Source: an uncultured Ideonella sp. (GTDB taxonomy: Bacteria > Pseudomonadota > Gammaproteobacteria > Burkholderiales > Burkholderiaceae). Taken from it: a DNA stretch of 17,003 nt. The first letter of the stretch is position 1. Every line of letters starts with the position of its first letter. The notes beneath the pieces are model-generated. The model made no database searches. It was given only the letters and a program-made list of their open reading frames with translations, and had not been told where the DNA came from. The position numbers were made by a program, and so were the translations under genes. The DNA is taken from the NCBI GenBank assembly GCA_946479475.1, contig CAMLGG010000099.1:1-17003 (forward strand). The letters are read 5' to 3'. Below are positions 1 through 7,520 of the stretch, piece after piece.

Positions 1-1044
1 CTCGATCGCGCGCCCCAGCGGGCTGCCGCCTGTCGCGGCCAGCACACCCTCGACCGCGCGTCGCACCGCCTGGTAGACCTCGCCCGATTCGCGAAAGCGC
101 ACCTCGATCTTGGTCGGGTGCACGTTGACGTCGACGCGGGCCGGGTCGATGTCGATGAAGAGCACATAGGCCGGCTGGCGCTGGCCGTGCAGCACGTCTT
201 CGTAGGCGCTGCGCAGGGCGTGGGCGACGAGCTTGTCGCGCACGAAGCGGCCGTTGACGTAGGCGTACTGGTGGTCGGGCCGGGCGCGGGCCGATTCCGG
301 CAGGCCGGCACGGCCGATCACGCGCATCGGGCCGGCCGCATGCTCGACGGCGCGGCTGGCCTCGACGAAGTCCGCGCCCAGCACATCGGCCATGCGTTGC
401 TCGTGCGTGGCGCGGCGCCATTGCTCGACCAGCTTGCCTTCGTGCCAGATGGTGAAGCCGACGTCGGGCCTGGCCAGCGCGTGGCGCCTCACCGCCTCGG
501 TCGCATGGGCGAGCTCGGTGGCCTCGCTCTTGAGGAACTTGCGGCGCGCCGGGGTGCTGAAGAAGAGCTCGCGCACCTCGATGCTGGTGCCCACGGCGCG
601 CGCGGCCGGCTGCAGCTCGCCGCTGCGGGCATCGAGCCGATGGGCGTGGGGCGCGCTGGCCGTGCGGCTGACGATCGCCAGCTCGCTGACCGAGGCGATG
701 GCCGCCAGCGCCTCGCCCCGGAAGCCCATGGTCGACACGCCTTCGAGCTCGGCCAGCGTGCGGATCTTGCTGGTCGCGTGGCGCTTGACCGCCAGCGGCA
801 GCTCCTCGGCCGGGATGCCGCCGCCATCGTCCTCGACCACGATGGCGCGGATGCCGCCGCCGGCCAGCTTGACGGTGACCTGGGTGGCGCCCGCATCCAG
901 CGCGTTGTCGACCAGCTCGCGCACCACCGAGGCCGGGCGCTCCACCACCTCGCCGGCGGCGATCTGGCTCACCAGCTCGTCGGGCAGTTCGAGGATGGGG
1001 CGGCGCGTGGCGGCAGTCGGCGTTTCGGTGGCCAGTTCGGTCAT
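1..1044 (-). CDS. mutL: DNA mismatch repair protein MutL, N-terminal part (3' end outside window)
   Basis: MutL couples mismatch recognition by MutS to strand incision. The 348 codons visible run to base 1 without a stop and cover the GHKL ATPase module and the following transducer domain; the C-terminal dimerisation domain lies beyond the window. ATPase motifs are in order: motif I with E43 and N47 (RELVDNALDAGA), motif II with D73 and the GGG loop at 74-76, the ATS/TSK stretch near 90-93, and GFRGEAL at 107-113. The downstream VNVHPTKIEVRF stretch, with the ATP-contacting lysine, is also present. The ATG at 1044 fits the family start. No Shine-Dalgarno is seen; TACAAT sits 6 bases upstream. 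The gene is divergent from dedA across 36 bases. In many proteobacteria mutL directly follows tsaE-amidase; here two opposite-strand genes separate them. The identification is certain. Confidence 0.97.
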   Translation of the reverse strand, partial: MTELATETPTAATRRPILELPDELVSQIAAGEVVERPASVVRELVDNALDAGATQVTVKLAGGGIRAIVVEDDGGGIPAEELPLAVKRHATSKIRTLAELEGVSTMGFRGEALAAIASVSELAIVSRTASAPHAHRLDARSGELQPAARAVGTSIEVRELFFSTPARRKFLKSEATELAHATEAVRRHALARPDVGFTIWHEGKLVEQWRRATHEQRMADVLGADFVEASRAVEHAAGPMRVIGRAGLPESARARPDHQYAYVNGRFVRDKLVAHALRSAYEDVLHGQRQPAYVLFIDIDPARVDVNVHPTKIEVRFRESGEVYQAVRRAVEGVLAATGGSPLGRAIE

Positions 1045-1050
1045 CACGGG

Positions 1051-1056
1051 ATTGTA
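1051..1056 (-). promoter_or_regulatory. Candidate -10 box (TACAAT) of mutL, 6 bases from ATG
   Basis: On the minus strand TACAAT matches the sigma-70 -10 consensus at 5 of 6 positions and is followed by six bases and then the mutL ATG. A start site at the usual distance would fall on or next to the ATG, giving a leaderless mRNA. No good -35 is visible. Inference from sequence only. Confidence 0.45.
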
Positions 1057-1068
1057 GGAAGGCCCGCG

Positions 1069-1074
1069 GATAAT
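1069..1074 (+). promoter_or_regulatory. Candidate -10 box (GATAAT) of dedA, 6 bases from ATG
   Basis: GATAAT matches TATAAT at 5 of 6 positions and lies six bases before the dedA ATG, with no Shine-Dalgarno in between. It shares the 36-base divergent gap with the mutL -10 box. No TTGACA-like -35 is seen at 16-18 bases upstream. Confidence 0.45.
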
Positions 1075-1080
1075 CTTCGG

Positions 1081-1734
1081 ATGGAATTCCTTTCCTTCCT
1101 GGTCGACCTCGTGGTCCACGTCGACCAGCACCTGGCGGCCTTCGTCACCTCCTACGGCCCCTGGGTCTACGCGCTGCTGTTCGCGATCATCTTCGTCGAG
1201 ACGGGCGTGGTGGTGATGCCCTTCCTCCCGGGTGACTCGCTGCTGTTCGTGGTGGGCGCGCTGTGCGGCGTCGGGCTGATGGACCTGCCGACCTCGCTCG
1301 CCCTCATGTTCACCGCCGCGGTGGCCGGCAACCAGAGCAACTACACCATCGGCCGTCACGTCGGCCCCAAGGTGTTCCAGTGGGAGAACTCGCGCTGGTT
1401 CAACCGCGAGGCCTTCCTCAAGGCGCACGACTTCTACGAGCGCTACGGCGGCGTGACGCTGGTGGTGGGCCGCTTCATGCCCTTCCTGCGCACCTTCGCG
1501 CCCTTCGTCGCCGGCGTGGCCGAGATGACCCGCCGACGCTTCACCTTCTTCGACGTCACCGGCGGGGCCCTGTGGGTCGGCAGCGTCACCCTGGCCGGCT
1601 ACTGGTTCGGCAACGTCCCCTGGGTCAAGCAGAACCTGGAGAAGATCATCTGGGCCATGATCCTCGTCCCGGGCCTGGTGATCATCATCGGCGGCTGGCG
1701 GGCGCGGCGCAGGCAGGCCGCGTCGGCGGCGTGA
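1081..1734 (+). CDS. DedA family membrane protein
   Basis: A 217-residue inner-membrane protein of the DedA (SNARE-associated) family. Members act in membrane homeostasis, proton-dependent drug and pH tolerance, and, in recent work on several members, undecaprenyl-phosphate or phospholipid translocation. E40 and D52 (FVETGVVVMPFLPGDSLLF) and R131 and R137 (GRFMPFLRTFAPFVAG) correspond to the residues reported essential in E. coli YqjA/YghB. Hydrophobic segments lie near residues 28-60, 70-85, 125-145, 158-178 and 188-206, followed by a basic tail. The longer upstream open frame is antisense to mutL and is not coding, so ATG 1081 is chosen. The stop overlaps the GTG start of pabBC by four bases, so the two are probably translated as a coupled pair. 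Which DedA paralogue this is cannot be settled here. Confidence 0.93.
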   Translation: MEFLSFLVDLVVHVDQHLAAFVTSYGPWVYALLFAIIFVETGVVVMPFLPGDSLLFVVGALCGVGLMDLPTSLALMFTAAVAGNQSNYTIGRHVGPKVFQWENSRWFNREAFLKAHDFYERYGGVTLVVGRFMPFLRTFAPFVAGVAEMTRRRFTFFDVTGGALWVGSVTLAGYWFGNVPWVKQNLEKIIWAMILVPGLVIIIGGWRARRRQAASAA

Positions 1735-3620
1735 GCGCCGAGTCCTCCCGCGCCTGCGCCCTGCTCGACGACCTCGGCCCGGCGGGCGAGGGCGGCGAGC
1801 CGCGCAGCCGCTGCTACACGGTCTTCGTGCGCGAGCACCGGGCCGCCACTGCCCAGGCACTCGATGCGACCTGGGCGGCGGTCGAAGCCGATCTGCGCGC
1901 CGGGCTGCACGCGGTGCTGCTGGCGGACTACGAATGGGGCGTCGCACTGCAGGGCCTGGCGCCGGCGCACGGCGGCAACGGGTCCGGCGCGATCGGCGGG
2001 CTGCGGGTGTTGATGTTTCGCGACCTGCAGCGTCTCACCCGCGAAGAGGCGGAGCAGTGGCTGCGCGGCATGGATGGCGCGGCCGACGAGCCCACCGCAG
2101 CGGGCACGCTGGACCTGGCCGAGTCGATCGACGATGCGAGCTTCGATGCTTCGATCGGGCGCATCCAGGAGGCCATCCGCGAAGGGCAGACCTACCAGGT
2201 CAACTTCACCTACCGCTGGCACGGCCGCACCTTCGGTTCTGCGGCGGCCCTGTACCGGCGGCTGCGTGCACGGCAGCCCGTGGGCTATGGCGCCTTCATC
2301 GCCCTGCCGCCTTCACAGGATCGCCTGCGCGAGGGCGAGGTGCGACACGTGCTTTCGCTGTCGCCGGAGCTGTTCCTCCGGCACGAGGCCGGCCGGCTCA
2401 CCGCCCGCCCGATGAAAGGGACGGCGGCGCGCCGTCCGGGCGACGCGGCGGCCGATGCCGCCCAGGCCGACTGGCTGCGCGCCGACGAGAAGAACCGGGC
2501 CGAGAACCTGATGATCGTGGACCTGCTGCGCAACGACCTGGGCCGCATCGCCGTCGGCGGCTCGGTCGAGGTGCCGGCCTTGTTCGCGGTCGAGCCTTAC
2601 GCGACGGTGTGGCAGATGACCTCCACTGTCCAGGCCGTGCCGCGCGAGGGCATCGGCATGCCGGCCCTGCTGCGCGCCACCTTTCCTTGCGGCTCCATCA
2701 CCGGCGCGCCAAAGCACCGGACGATGGCGTTGATCGATGAGCTGGAAGGCACGGGCAGGGGCCTCTACTGCGGGGCCATCGGCTGGGTCGAGGCACCGCG
2801 GCCCGAGGGCCGGGCGCTGGGCGATTTCTGCCTCTCGGTGGCCATCCGCACGCTGACCCTGGGCGAGCCGCGGGCGGGCCTGGCGCCGGTGACCATGGGC
2901 GTTGGCGCCGGGATCGTCCTGGACAGCGTCGCCGAGCAGGAGCGTGACGAGTGCCGGCTCAAGGCCCGCTTCCTCACCGGCCTCGATCCCGGCTTCTCGC
3001 TGATCGAGACGATGCGGCACGCGCCGGCCTCGGGCATCCCGCTGTGGCCGCAGCACATGGCGCGGCTGGCGCGCAGCGCGGCACGCTTCGGTTTCTCCTT
3101 CGATGAGCCGGCCCTGCGCGCGGCCTACGAGGCGCTGCGCCCGGCGCTCGCGCCCGCCGGCGACACGCGCCTGCGCGTGGCCGTGCGTCACGACGGCAGC
3201 GCCGAGTGGCGGCACGCGCCGCTGGAGCCCTTGGCAACCGGCCCGGTGGCCTTGCGCTGGGCCGACGAGGCGTTGCCGCTGCACGCGCCCCTGGCCGGCC
3301 ACAAGACCAGCCATCGGGCGGCCTACGACCGCGCGGTGCAGGCCGCGCAGGCCGCCGGCGCCTTCGACAGCCTGCTGCTGCGCGAGGACGGCGTGCTGCT
3401 CGAGGGCGGGCGCAGCAATGTCTTCGTCCGGCTGGACGGCCGCTGGTGGACTCCGCCGCTGGCCGACGGCGTGTTGCCCGGGGTGTTCCGCGGGCAACTC
3501 CTCGCCGACGAGCAGTTCGGTGCGGCGGAGCGCCGCCTCATGCGCGAGGACGTCGAACGGGCCGAGGCGCTGCTGGTGTGCAACGCGCTGCGTGGCGCTT
3601 TGCCCGCGGTATTGGTCTGA
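1731..3620 (+). CDS. pabB: Bifunctional aminodeoxychorismate synthase component I / 4-amino-4-deoxychorismate lyase (PabB-PabC fusion)
   Basis: Makes p-aminobenzoate for folate: the PabB part aminates chorismate, using ammonia from PabA (not in this window), and the PabC part removes pyruvate. The 629-residue protein has a chorismate-binding core at about 140-415. Its landmarks are MKGT with Lys229 (the PIKGT lysine characteristic of PabB), LLRNDLGRI, SITGAPK near 322-328 and YCGAIGW. From about residue 421 a class-IV PLP-fold domain begins (FSLIETM) and contains HKTSHRAAYD with the likely PLP lysine at 525, then LLEGGRSNVFV and PPLADGVLPGVFRG. That second domain is about 209 residues, shorter than free-standing PabC, as is usual in such fusions. 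The start is the GTG at 1731, overlapping the dedA stop as GTGA; codons further upstream lie inside dedA. The gene ends three bases before the convergent amiC. Confidence 0.93.
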   Translation: MSAESSRACALLDDLGPAGEGGEPRSRCYTVFVREHRAATAQALDATWAAVEADLRAGLHAVLLADYEWGVALQGLAPAHGGNGSGAIGGLRVLMFRDLQRLTREEAEQWLRGMDGAADEPTAAGTLDLAESIDDASFDASIGRIQEAIREGQTYQVNFTYRWHGRTFGSAAALYRRLRARQPVGYGAFIALPPSQDRLREGEVRHVLSLSPELFLRHEAGRLTARPMKGTAARRPGDAAADAAQADWLRADEKNRAENLMIVDLLRNDLGRIAVGGSVEVPALFAVEPYATVWQMTSTVQAVPREGIGMPALLRATFPCGSITGAPKHRTMALIDELEGTGRGLYCGAIGWVEAPRPEGRALGDFCLSVAIRTLTLGEPRAGLAPVTMGVGAGIVLDSVAEQERDECRLKARFLTGLDPGFSLIETMRHAPASGIPLWPQHMARLARSAARFGFSFDEPALRAAYEALRPALAPAGDTRLRVAVRHDGSAEWRHAPLEPLATGPVALRWADEALPLHAPLAGHKTSHRAAYDRAVQAAQAAGAFDSLLLREDGVLLEGGRSNVFVRLDGRWWTPPLADGVLPGVFRGQLLADEQFGAAERRLMREDVERAEALLVCNALRGALPAVLV

Positions 3621-3623
3621 GCT

Positions 3624-4967
3624 TCAGGTCGTGCGGTTGCGCGACAGGGGCGGGTTCTTCGCGAAGTAACGCTCGATGCCGGAGAACAACGCCTCGACCA
3701 GGCGCTTCTGGTAGGCCGGGTCGCGCAGCTTGTCTTCCTCGCCCGGATTGGAGATGAAGGCCGTCTCCACCAGGATCGAAGGGATGTCCGGCGCCTTCAG
3801 CACCGCGAAGCCGGCCTGCTCGACCTTGGCCTTGTGCAGGCGGCCGACCTTGCCGATGCGGTCGAGCACCTCGTTGCCGACGCGCAGGCTGTCCTTGATC
3901 TGCGCCGTGGTGCTCATGTCGAGCAGGGTGCGCAGGACCTCCTTGTCCTTCGTCGACGCGTTCACGCCGCCGACCAGGTCGGCCGCGTTCTCCTTCTGCG
4001 CCATCCAGCGGGCGGCACTGCTGCTGGCGCCGGTCTGGCTGAGCGCGAAGACGCTCGCGCCGCGGGCCTCGGGCGTGAAGAAGGCATCGGCGTGGATGGA
4101 AACGAACAGGTCCGCCTGGACCTTGCGGGCCTTGTTGACGCGCTCGTGCAGCGGGACGAAGAAATCGGCATCGCGAGTGAGCATGGCCCGCATGCCGGGC
4201 TTGTCGTTCAGGCGCTCGCGCAATTGCAGGGCGACCTGCAGCACGACGTCCTTCTCCTTCAGGCCGCTCGGGCCGATGGCGCCCGGATCCTCCCCGCCAT
4301 GGCCCGGGTCGATCGCGACGATGACCAGGCGGTTGATGCGCTCCTTCTGCGCCGCCGTGGGCGGCGGCGGCGGCGCCGGAGTGATCGCCGGAGCAGCCGG
4401 CCGGGGCGAGGGCGTGCCGGCATCCGCGACGGGCGGCAGCGCGGGGCGGTCGACCCGGCCGATGAACTCGCCCAGCGCGTCCTGCACCTCCTTCGCAGCT
4501 TCGCGCTCGGCCGCATCCTTCTCGCGGATCAGCGCCAGCAAGGGATCCTCGGCGACCGTGGGATAAAGGTCGAACACCAGCCGGTGCTGGTAGGCGGCCA
4601 CCGGCGTCAGCGCGAACTGCTGCGGCTTGACGGCCTGCTTGAGGTCCACCACCAGGCGCACCACGCGCGGCTTGTTCTGGCCGACGCGCACGCCGGCGAT
4701 GAAGGGGTCGTCGGACCGCACCTTGCCGACCAGCTCGCGCAGGGCCGGGCTGAGCTCGAGGTTCTCGATGTCGACGACGAGCCGGTACGGGTTGTCCGCC
4801 AGGAAGTGCGTTGCGGTGAGCGCCTGGTCCGACTCGATCGTCACCCGGGTGTACTCGGCGGCCGGCCAGACACGCACGGCCACGATCGCCGCGCCCCAGG
4901 CCAGCTCGGCGGGGCCGAGCACCAGCACCGCGGTGCCGACGCCGGCAAGCCAATCCCGCCGGCGCAT
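3624..4967 (-). CDS. amiC: N-acetylmuramoyl-L-alanine amidase with AMIN domain (AmiC type)
   Basis: A periplasmic zinc amidase that cuts the stem peptide from septal peptidoglycan during daughter-cell separation. The 447 residues begin with a twin-arginine-like signal (RRDWL at 3-7, hydrophobic stretch to about 25), fitting the Tat export known for E. coli AmiA and AmiC. An AMIN domain, which targets the septum, covers about 28-135. A Pro/Ala-rich linker spans about 175-206 and an Amidase_3 catalytic domain about 214-436. The zinc ligands and catalytic Glu are in place: H223 and E226 (DPGHGGEDPG), H292 (SIHADAF) and E401 (ILVETAF). The insert at about 305-385 fits the autoinhibitory region of this class. 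The ATG overlaps the tsaE stop by one base (TGATG), which indicates translational coupling. Some relatives are called AmiB or AmiA; the AMIN-plus-Tat layout favours AmiC. Confidence 0.94.
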   Translation of the reverse strand: MRRRDWLAGVGTAVLVLGPAELAWGAAIVAVRVWPAAEYTRVTIESDQALTATHFLADNPYRLVVDIENLELSPALRELVGKVRSDDPFIAGVRVGQNKPRVVRLVVDLKQAVKPQQFALTPVAAYQHRLVFDLYPTVAEDPLLALIREKDAAEREAAKEVQDALGEFIGRVDRPALPPVADAGTPSPRPAAPAITPAPPPPPTAAQKERINRLVIVAIDPGHGGEDPGAIGPSGLKEKDVVLQVALQLRERLNDKPGMRAMLTRDADFFVPLHERVNKARKVQADLFVSIHADAFFTPEARGASVFALSQTGASSSAARWMAQKENAADLVGGVNASTKDKEVLRTLLDMSTTAQIKDSLRVGNEVLDRIGKVGRLHKAKVEQAGFAVLKAPDIPSILVETAFISNPGEEDKLRDPAYQKRLVEALFSGIERYFAKNPPLSRNRTT

Positions 4968-5488
4968 CAGGCCTGCACCTCCACGGCCGCCAGCAGCTGC
5001 CGGCCGAGCTCGCTGCAGGCCTCGGCCCGCACCTGGCGGGCATCGCCTTCCTGCGGATCGATCTCCAGCCGCAGGTCGGGCGCAGGCAGCAGCGGGGCGG
5101 CCCTGGAAGCCCATTCGGCCAGTTTCAGGCCCGGCGCGGCGTAGATCTCGCGAAAGCCCGCGTCGACCCATTCGCGCGGGTCCTCGAAGCGGTAGAAATC
5201 GAAGTGCGAGACCGCCAGCCGGCTGCCGTCGGTCAGCTTCAGCTCGTAGGGCTCGACCACGGCGTAGGTCGGGCTCTTGATGCGGCCCGTGGCGCCCAGG
5301 GCACGCAGCAGGTGGCGCACGAACGTGGTCTTGCCGGCGCCGAGCGAGCCGTCGAGCTCGAGTCGTGCGTCGCGCAGGGCGGGTTGGGCTTGCAGGGCCT
5401 CGGCCAGCGCGGAGGCGAAGCGCGCACAGGCCGCTTCGTCGGGCCAGTGCAGGAGGCGGGTTTCTAGAATCGGCGGATGAGTCGTCAA
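4967..5488 (-). CDS. tsaE: tRNA threonylcarbamoyladenosine biosynthesis ATPase TsaE
   Basis: TsaE is the ATPase that works with TsaB and TsaD to place the threonylcarbamoyl group on A37 of ANN-decoding tRNAs (t6A). With the start proposed here the protein is 173 residues. It contains a Walker A loop GSLGAGKT at about 47-54, SPTYAVVEPY at about 72-81 and the family motif HFDFYRFEDP at about 95-104. No ATG or GTG lies in a sensible place; a TTG at 5488 gives the usual N terminus length, but it overlaps the divergent queG start by 12 bases and has no evident Shine-Dalgarno. The start is therefore less certain than the gene. amiC follows with a one-base overlap. The arrangement tsaE then amidase is widely conserved in proteobacteria. 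Confidence 0.92.
   Translation of the reverse strand: MTTHPPILETRLLHWPDEAACARFASALAEALQAQPALRDARLELDGSLGAGKTTFVRHLLRALGATGRIKSPTYAVVEPYELKLTDGSRLAVSHFDFYRFEDPREWVDAGFREIYAAPGLKLAEWASRAAPLLPAPDLRLEIDPQEGDARQVRAEACSELGRQLLAAVEVQA
5465..5470 (+). promoter_or_regulatory. Candidate -10 box (TAGAAT) of queG, 6 bases from ATG
   Basis: TAGAAT matches the -10 consensus at 5 of 6 positions and is six bases upstream of the queG ATG, the same spacing as at mutL and dedA. It lies inside the first codons of tsaE on the other strand. No convincing -35 is seen. Confidence 0.4.
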
Positions 5489-6622
5489 GGTCAGGACGTG
5501 GCGGCGCTGGTCGCGCAACAACTGCCCGGCTGGGCGCGATCCCTCGGATTCTCCCAGATCGGCGTGGCCGATGTGGACCTCGGTTCGGCCGAGCAGGGCC
5601 TGCTCGACTGGCTGGCCGCGGGCTTCCATGGCGAGATGGGCTACATGCAGGCCCACGGCCTGAAGCGCGCCAGGCCCGCCGAGCTCGTGCCCGGCACGGT
5701 CCGGGTCGTCACGGCGCGCATGGACTACCTGCCGCGCGGCACCGGCGAGGACTGGGCCGAGCACGAGGCAAGCCGCCTGGCCACCCCGGGCGAGGCGGTC
5801 GTCTCGATCTATGCCCGGGGAAGGGACTACCACAAGGTGCTGCGGCAACGCCTGCAGGCCCTGGCCGACCGGATCGCCGAGGCGATCGGCCCGTTCGGCC
5901 ACCGCGTGTTCACCGATTCGGCACCGGTGCTGGAGGCCGAGCTCGCCACCCGCAGCGGGATCGGATGGCGGGGCAAGCACACGCTGGCCCTTTCGCGCGA
6001 GGGCGGCTCCATGTTCTTCCTCGGCGAGATCTACGTCGACCTGGCCTTGCCGCTGACCGACCCGGCTTCGGCCCACTGCGGCAGTTGCGAGGCCTGCCTG
6101 GCCGCCTGCCCGACCGGGGCGATCGTCGCGCCCTACCGGCTCGACGCCCGGCGTTGCATCTCCTACCTCACCATCGAGCATCACGGCCCGATCCCGGTGG
6201 AGCTCCGGCGCCCGATGGGCAATCGCATCTACGGCTGCGACGATTGCCAGCTCGCCTGCCCGTGGAACAAGTACGCGCGCTGTTCGACGCTGCCGGACTT
6301 CGATCCCCGAGAGCCCCTGGGCGGCGCGACGCTGCTGCCCCTGTGGGCCTGGGACGAGGCCGAGTTCCTGCGCCGCACCGAGGGCAGCCCGATCCGCCGC
6401 ATCGGCCATGCGCGCTGGCGCCGCAACCTCGCGGTGGCCATGGGCAACGCGATCGCGGCAGGCGATGCCTCGGCCGCCGAGATGCGGGTCGCGTTAGCGC
6501 GCGAACGCGAAGCGAGCGACGAGATGGTGCGCGAGCACATCGACTGGGCGCTCAGCGCAAGGCGCCCAGAACCGCCAGCGCCAATGGCAGGCCGGGCATC
6601 GCCACCAGGGTCGAAACGCTGA
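5477..6622 (+). CDS. queG: tRNA epoxyqueuosine reductase QueG
   Basis: QueG catalyses the last step of queuosine synthesis, the cobalamin-dependent reduction of epoxyqueuosine to queuosine in tRNAs with a GUN anticodon. The 381-residue protein carries the two [4Fe-4S] cluster regions. The first is C201-x2-C204-x2-C207-x3-C211 followed by PTGAI, with C227 further on. The second is C254-x2-C257-x3-C261 followed by PWNK. The N-terminal region has the expected catalytic-domain sequences such as GEMGYM and the stretch around FTDSAPVLE. The ATG at 5477 matches the family start. The last 23 residues (about 359-381) are rich in Pro, Ala and Arg, look unconserved, and overlap the convergent transporter gene by 71 bases. 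The gene is divergent from tsaE, with overlapping 5' ends. Confidence 0.95.
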   Translation: MSRQGQDVAALVAQQLPGWARSLGFSQIGVADVDLGSAEQGLLDWLAAGFHGEMGYMQAHGLKRARPAELVPGTVRVVTARMDYLPRGTGEDWAEHEASRLATPGEAVVSIYARGRDYHKVLRQRLQALADRIAEAIGPFGHRVFTDSAPVLEAELATRSGIGWRGKHTLALSREGGSMFFLGEIYVDLALPLTDPASAHCGSCEACLAACPTGAIVAPYRLDARRCISYLTIEHHGPIPVELRRPMGNRIYGCDDCQLACPWNKYARCSTLPDFDPREPLGGATLLPLWAWDEAEFLRRTEGSPIRRIGHARWRRNLAVAMGNAIAAGDASAAEMRVALAREREASDEMVREHIDWALSARRPEPPAPMAGRASPPGSKR

Positions 6623-7454
6623 CCAGCCCCGCCACGAATGCGCCGTGGCCACCCATTCGCGCTGCCAGCACGTAGGCGCTGGAAGCGGTGGGCAGCGCGG
6701 CGAAGGCGACGACGAGGGTCTGCTGCGCTGCAGGCAGCCCGGCCGCGAGCACGAGCGCGATGGCCACCACGGGCAGCACGAGATGCCGGATGGACAGGAG
6801 CGCGGCGGCCAGGCGCGGCGCATCCCGCAGCGCACCCATCCGCAGGCCGGCCCCGACCGCCATCAGGCCCAGGGGCAGGGCGGCCGCGCCCAGGCGCTGC
6901 AGCGGCGCGGCGGCAAGCTCCGGCAGCTTCAGGCCGAGCAGGTTGGCGATCAGCCCGGAGACGGTCGAGATGATGAGCGGATTGCGCAGCAGCTGCGCCC
7001 CCAGGCGCTGGCCCGAGTGCCGCGCCAGGGGCCAGACGGCGGCGACATTGCACAGGGGCACGCAGACGGCGACCAGCAGCGCCTGCCAGGCGACGCCCTG
7101 CAGCCCGGCCAGCCGCTCGGCCAGCGCGAGGCCGACGTAGGAGTTGAAGCGGAAGGCTGTCTGCGCGCCGGAGGCATGGGCGAGCGGGTCGACGCCCGGC
7201 CAGCGGCGCAGCGAATAGGCCAGCACGATGCCGACGCCCACCACCGCCACGCCGCAGCCCGCAAAGGAGAGCAGGGGCCCGGGCTGCAGAGGCTGCTTCA
7301 CGATCGACGTGAACAGCAGCACCGGGAAGAGCAGGTAGTACACCAGCCGCTCCACGCCGTCCCACAGCGGGCGATCGAGCGCCGTGTGGCGGCACAGCAG
7401 GTATCCGGTGACGATGAGCAGGAAATCGGGGGCCAGGAGCAGCAGCTGGGACAT
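6552..7454 (-). CDS. AEC (auxin efflux carrier) family transporter
   Basis: A 300-residue, very hydrophobic protein with about ten predicted membrane segments, resembling bacterial AEC-family permeases, which export or take up small organic acids such as malate or malonate. Supporting sequences are the N-terminal LLLLAPDFLLIVTGYLLCR, the NSYVGLAL stretch near 108-115, RNPLIISTVSGLIANLLG in the middle (typical N-P turn before a helix), and PTASSAYVLAARMGG near the C terminus, a signature of this family. The start is the ATG at 7454; longer frames run antisense into xerD. No Shine-Dalgarno is apparent. The substrate cannot be inferred. The 3' end overlaps queG by 71 bases tail-to-tail. Confidence 0.87.
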   Translation of the reverse strand: MSQLLLLAPDFLLIVTGYLLCRHTALDRPLWDGVERLVYYLLFPVLLFTSIVKQPLQPGPLLSFAGCGVAVVGVGIVLAYSLRRWPGVDPLAHASGAQTAFRFNSYVGLALAERLAGLQGVAWQALLVAVCVPLCNVAAVWPLARHSGQRLGAQLLRNPLIISTVSGLIANLLGLKLPELAAAPLQRLGAAALPLGLMAVGAGLRMGALRDAPRLAAALLSIRHLVLPVVAIALVLAAGLPAAQQTLVVAFAALPTASSAYVLAARMGGHGAFVAGLVSVSTLVAMPGLPLALAVLGALR

Positions 7455-7520
7455 CGGGGCCGAGTGTGCCAGCGGCGGCGCGGTGTACGCTCCCGCCAGG
7501 TCTCCTTCCCCGATCCACAG

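Noticed and set aside
118..1080. Open frame running in-frame into dedA, giving a longer protein
   Set aside because: It is antisense to the clearly conserved mutL coding sequence; dedA relatives start at the ATG at 1081.
2313..3497. 394-codon minus-strand open frame opposite pabBC
   Set aside because: High-GC codon use leaves long stop-free antisense frames; the translation is low-complexity (Arg/Gly/Ala/Gln) and the plus strand encodes recognisable PabB-PabC.
4350..4380. Short GGC/GCC-rich tandem tract in amiC
   Set aside because: It encodes the Pro-rich linker between AMIN and catalytic domains; simple codon repetition in a GC-rich gene, not a functional repeat.
3834..5144. 436-codon plus-strand open frame opposite amiC/tsaE
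   Set aside because: Antisense shadow of a gene with intact zinc ligands; no recognisable motifs in the product.
6645..7520. N-terminal extension of xerD by about 290 residues
   Set aside because: It lies antisense to the AEC transporter gene, is Gln/Arg-rich low complexity, and XerD is complete from 7521.
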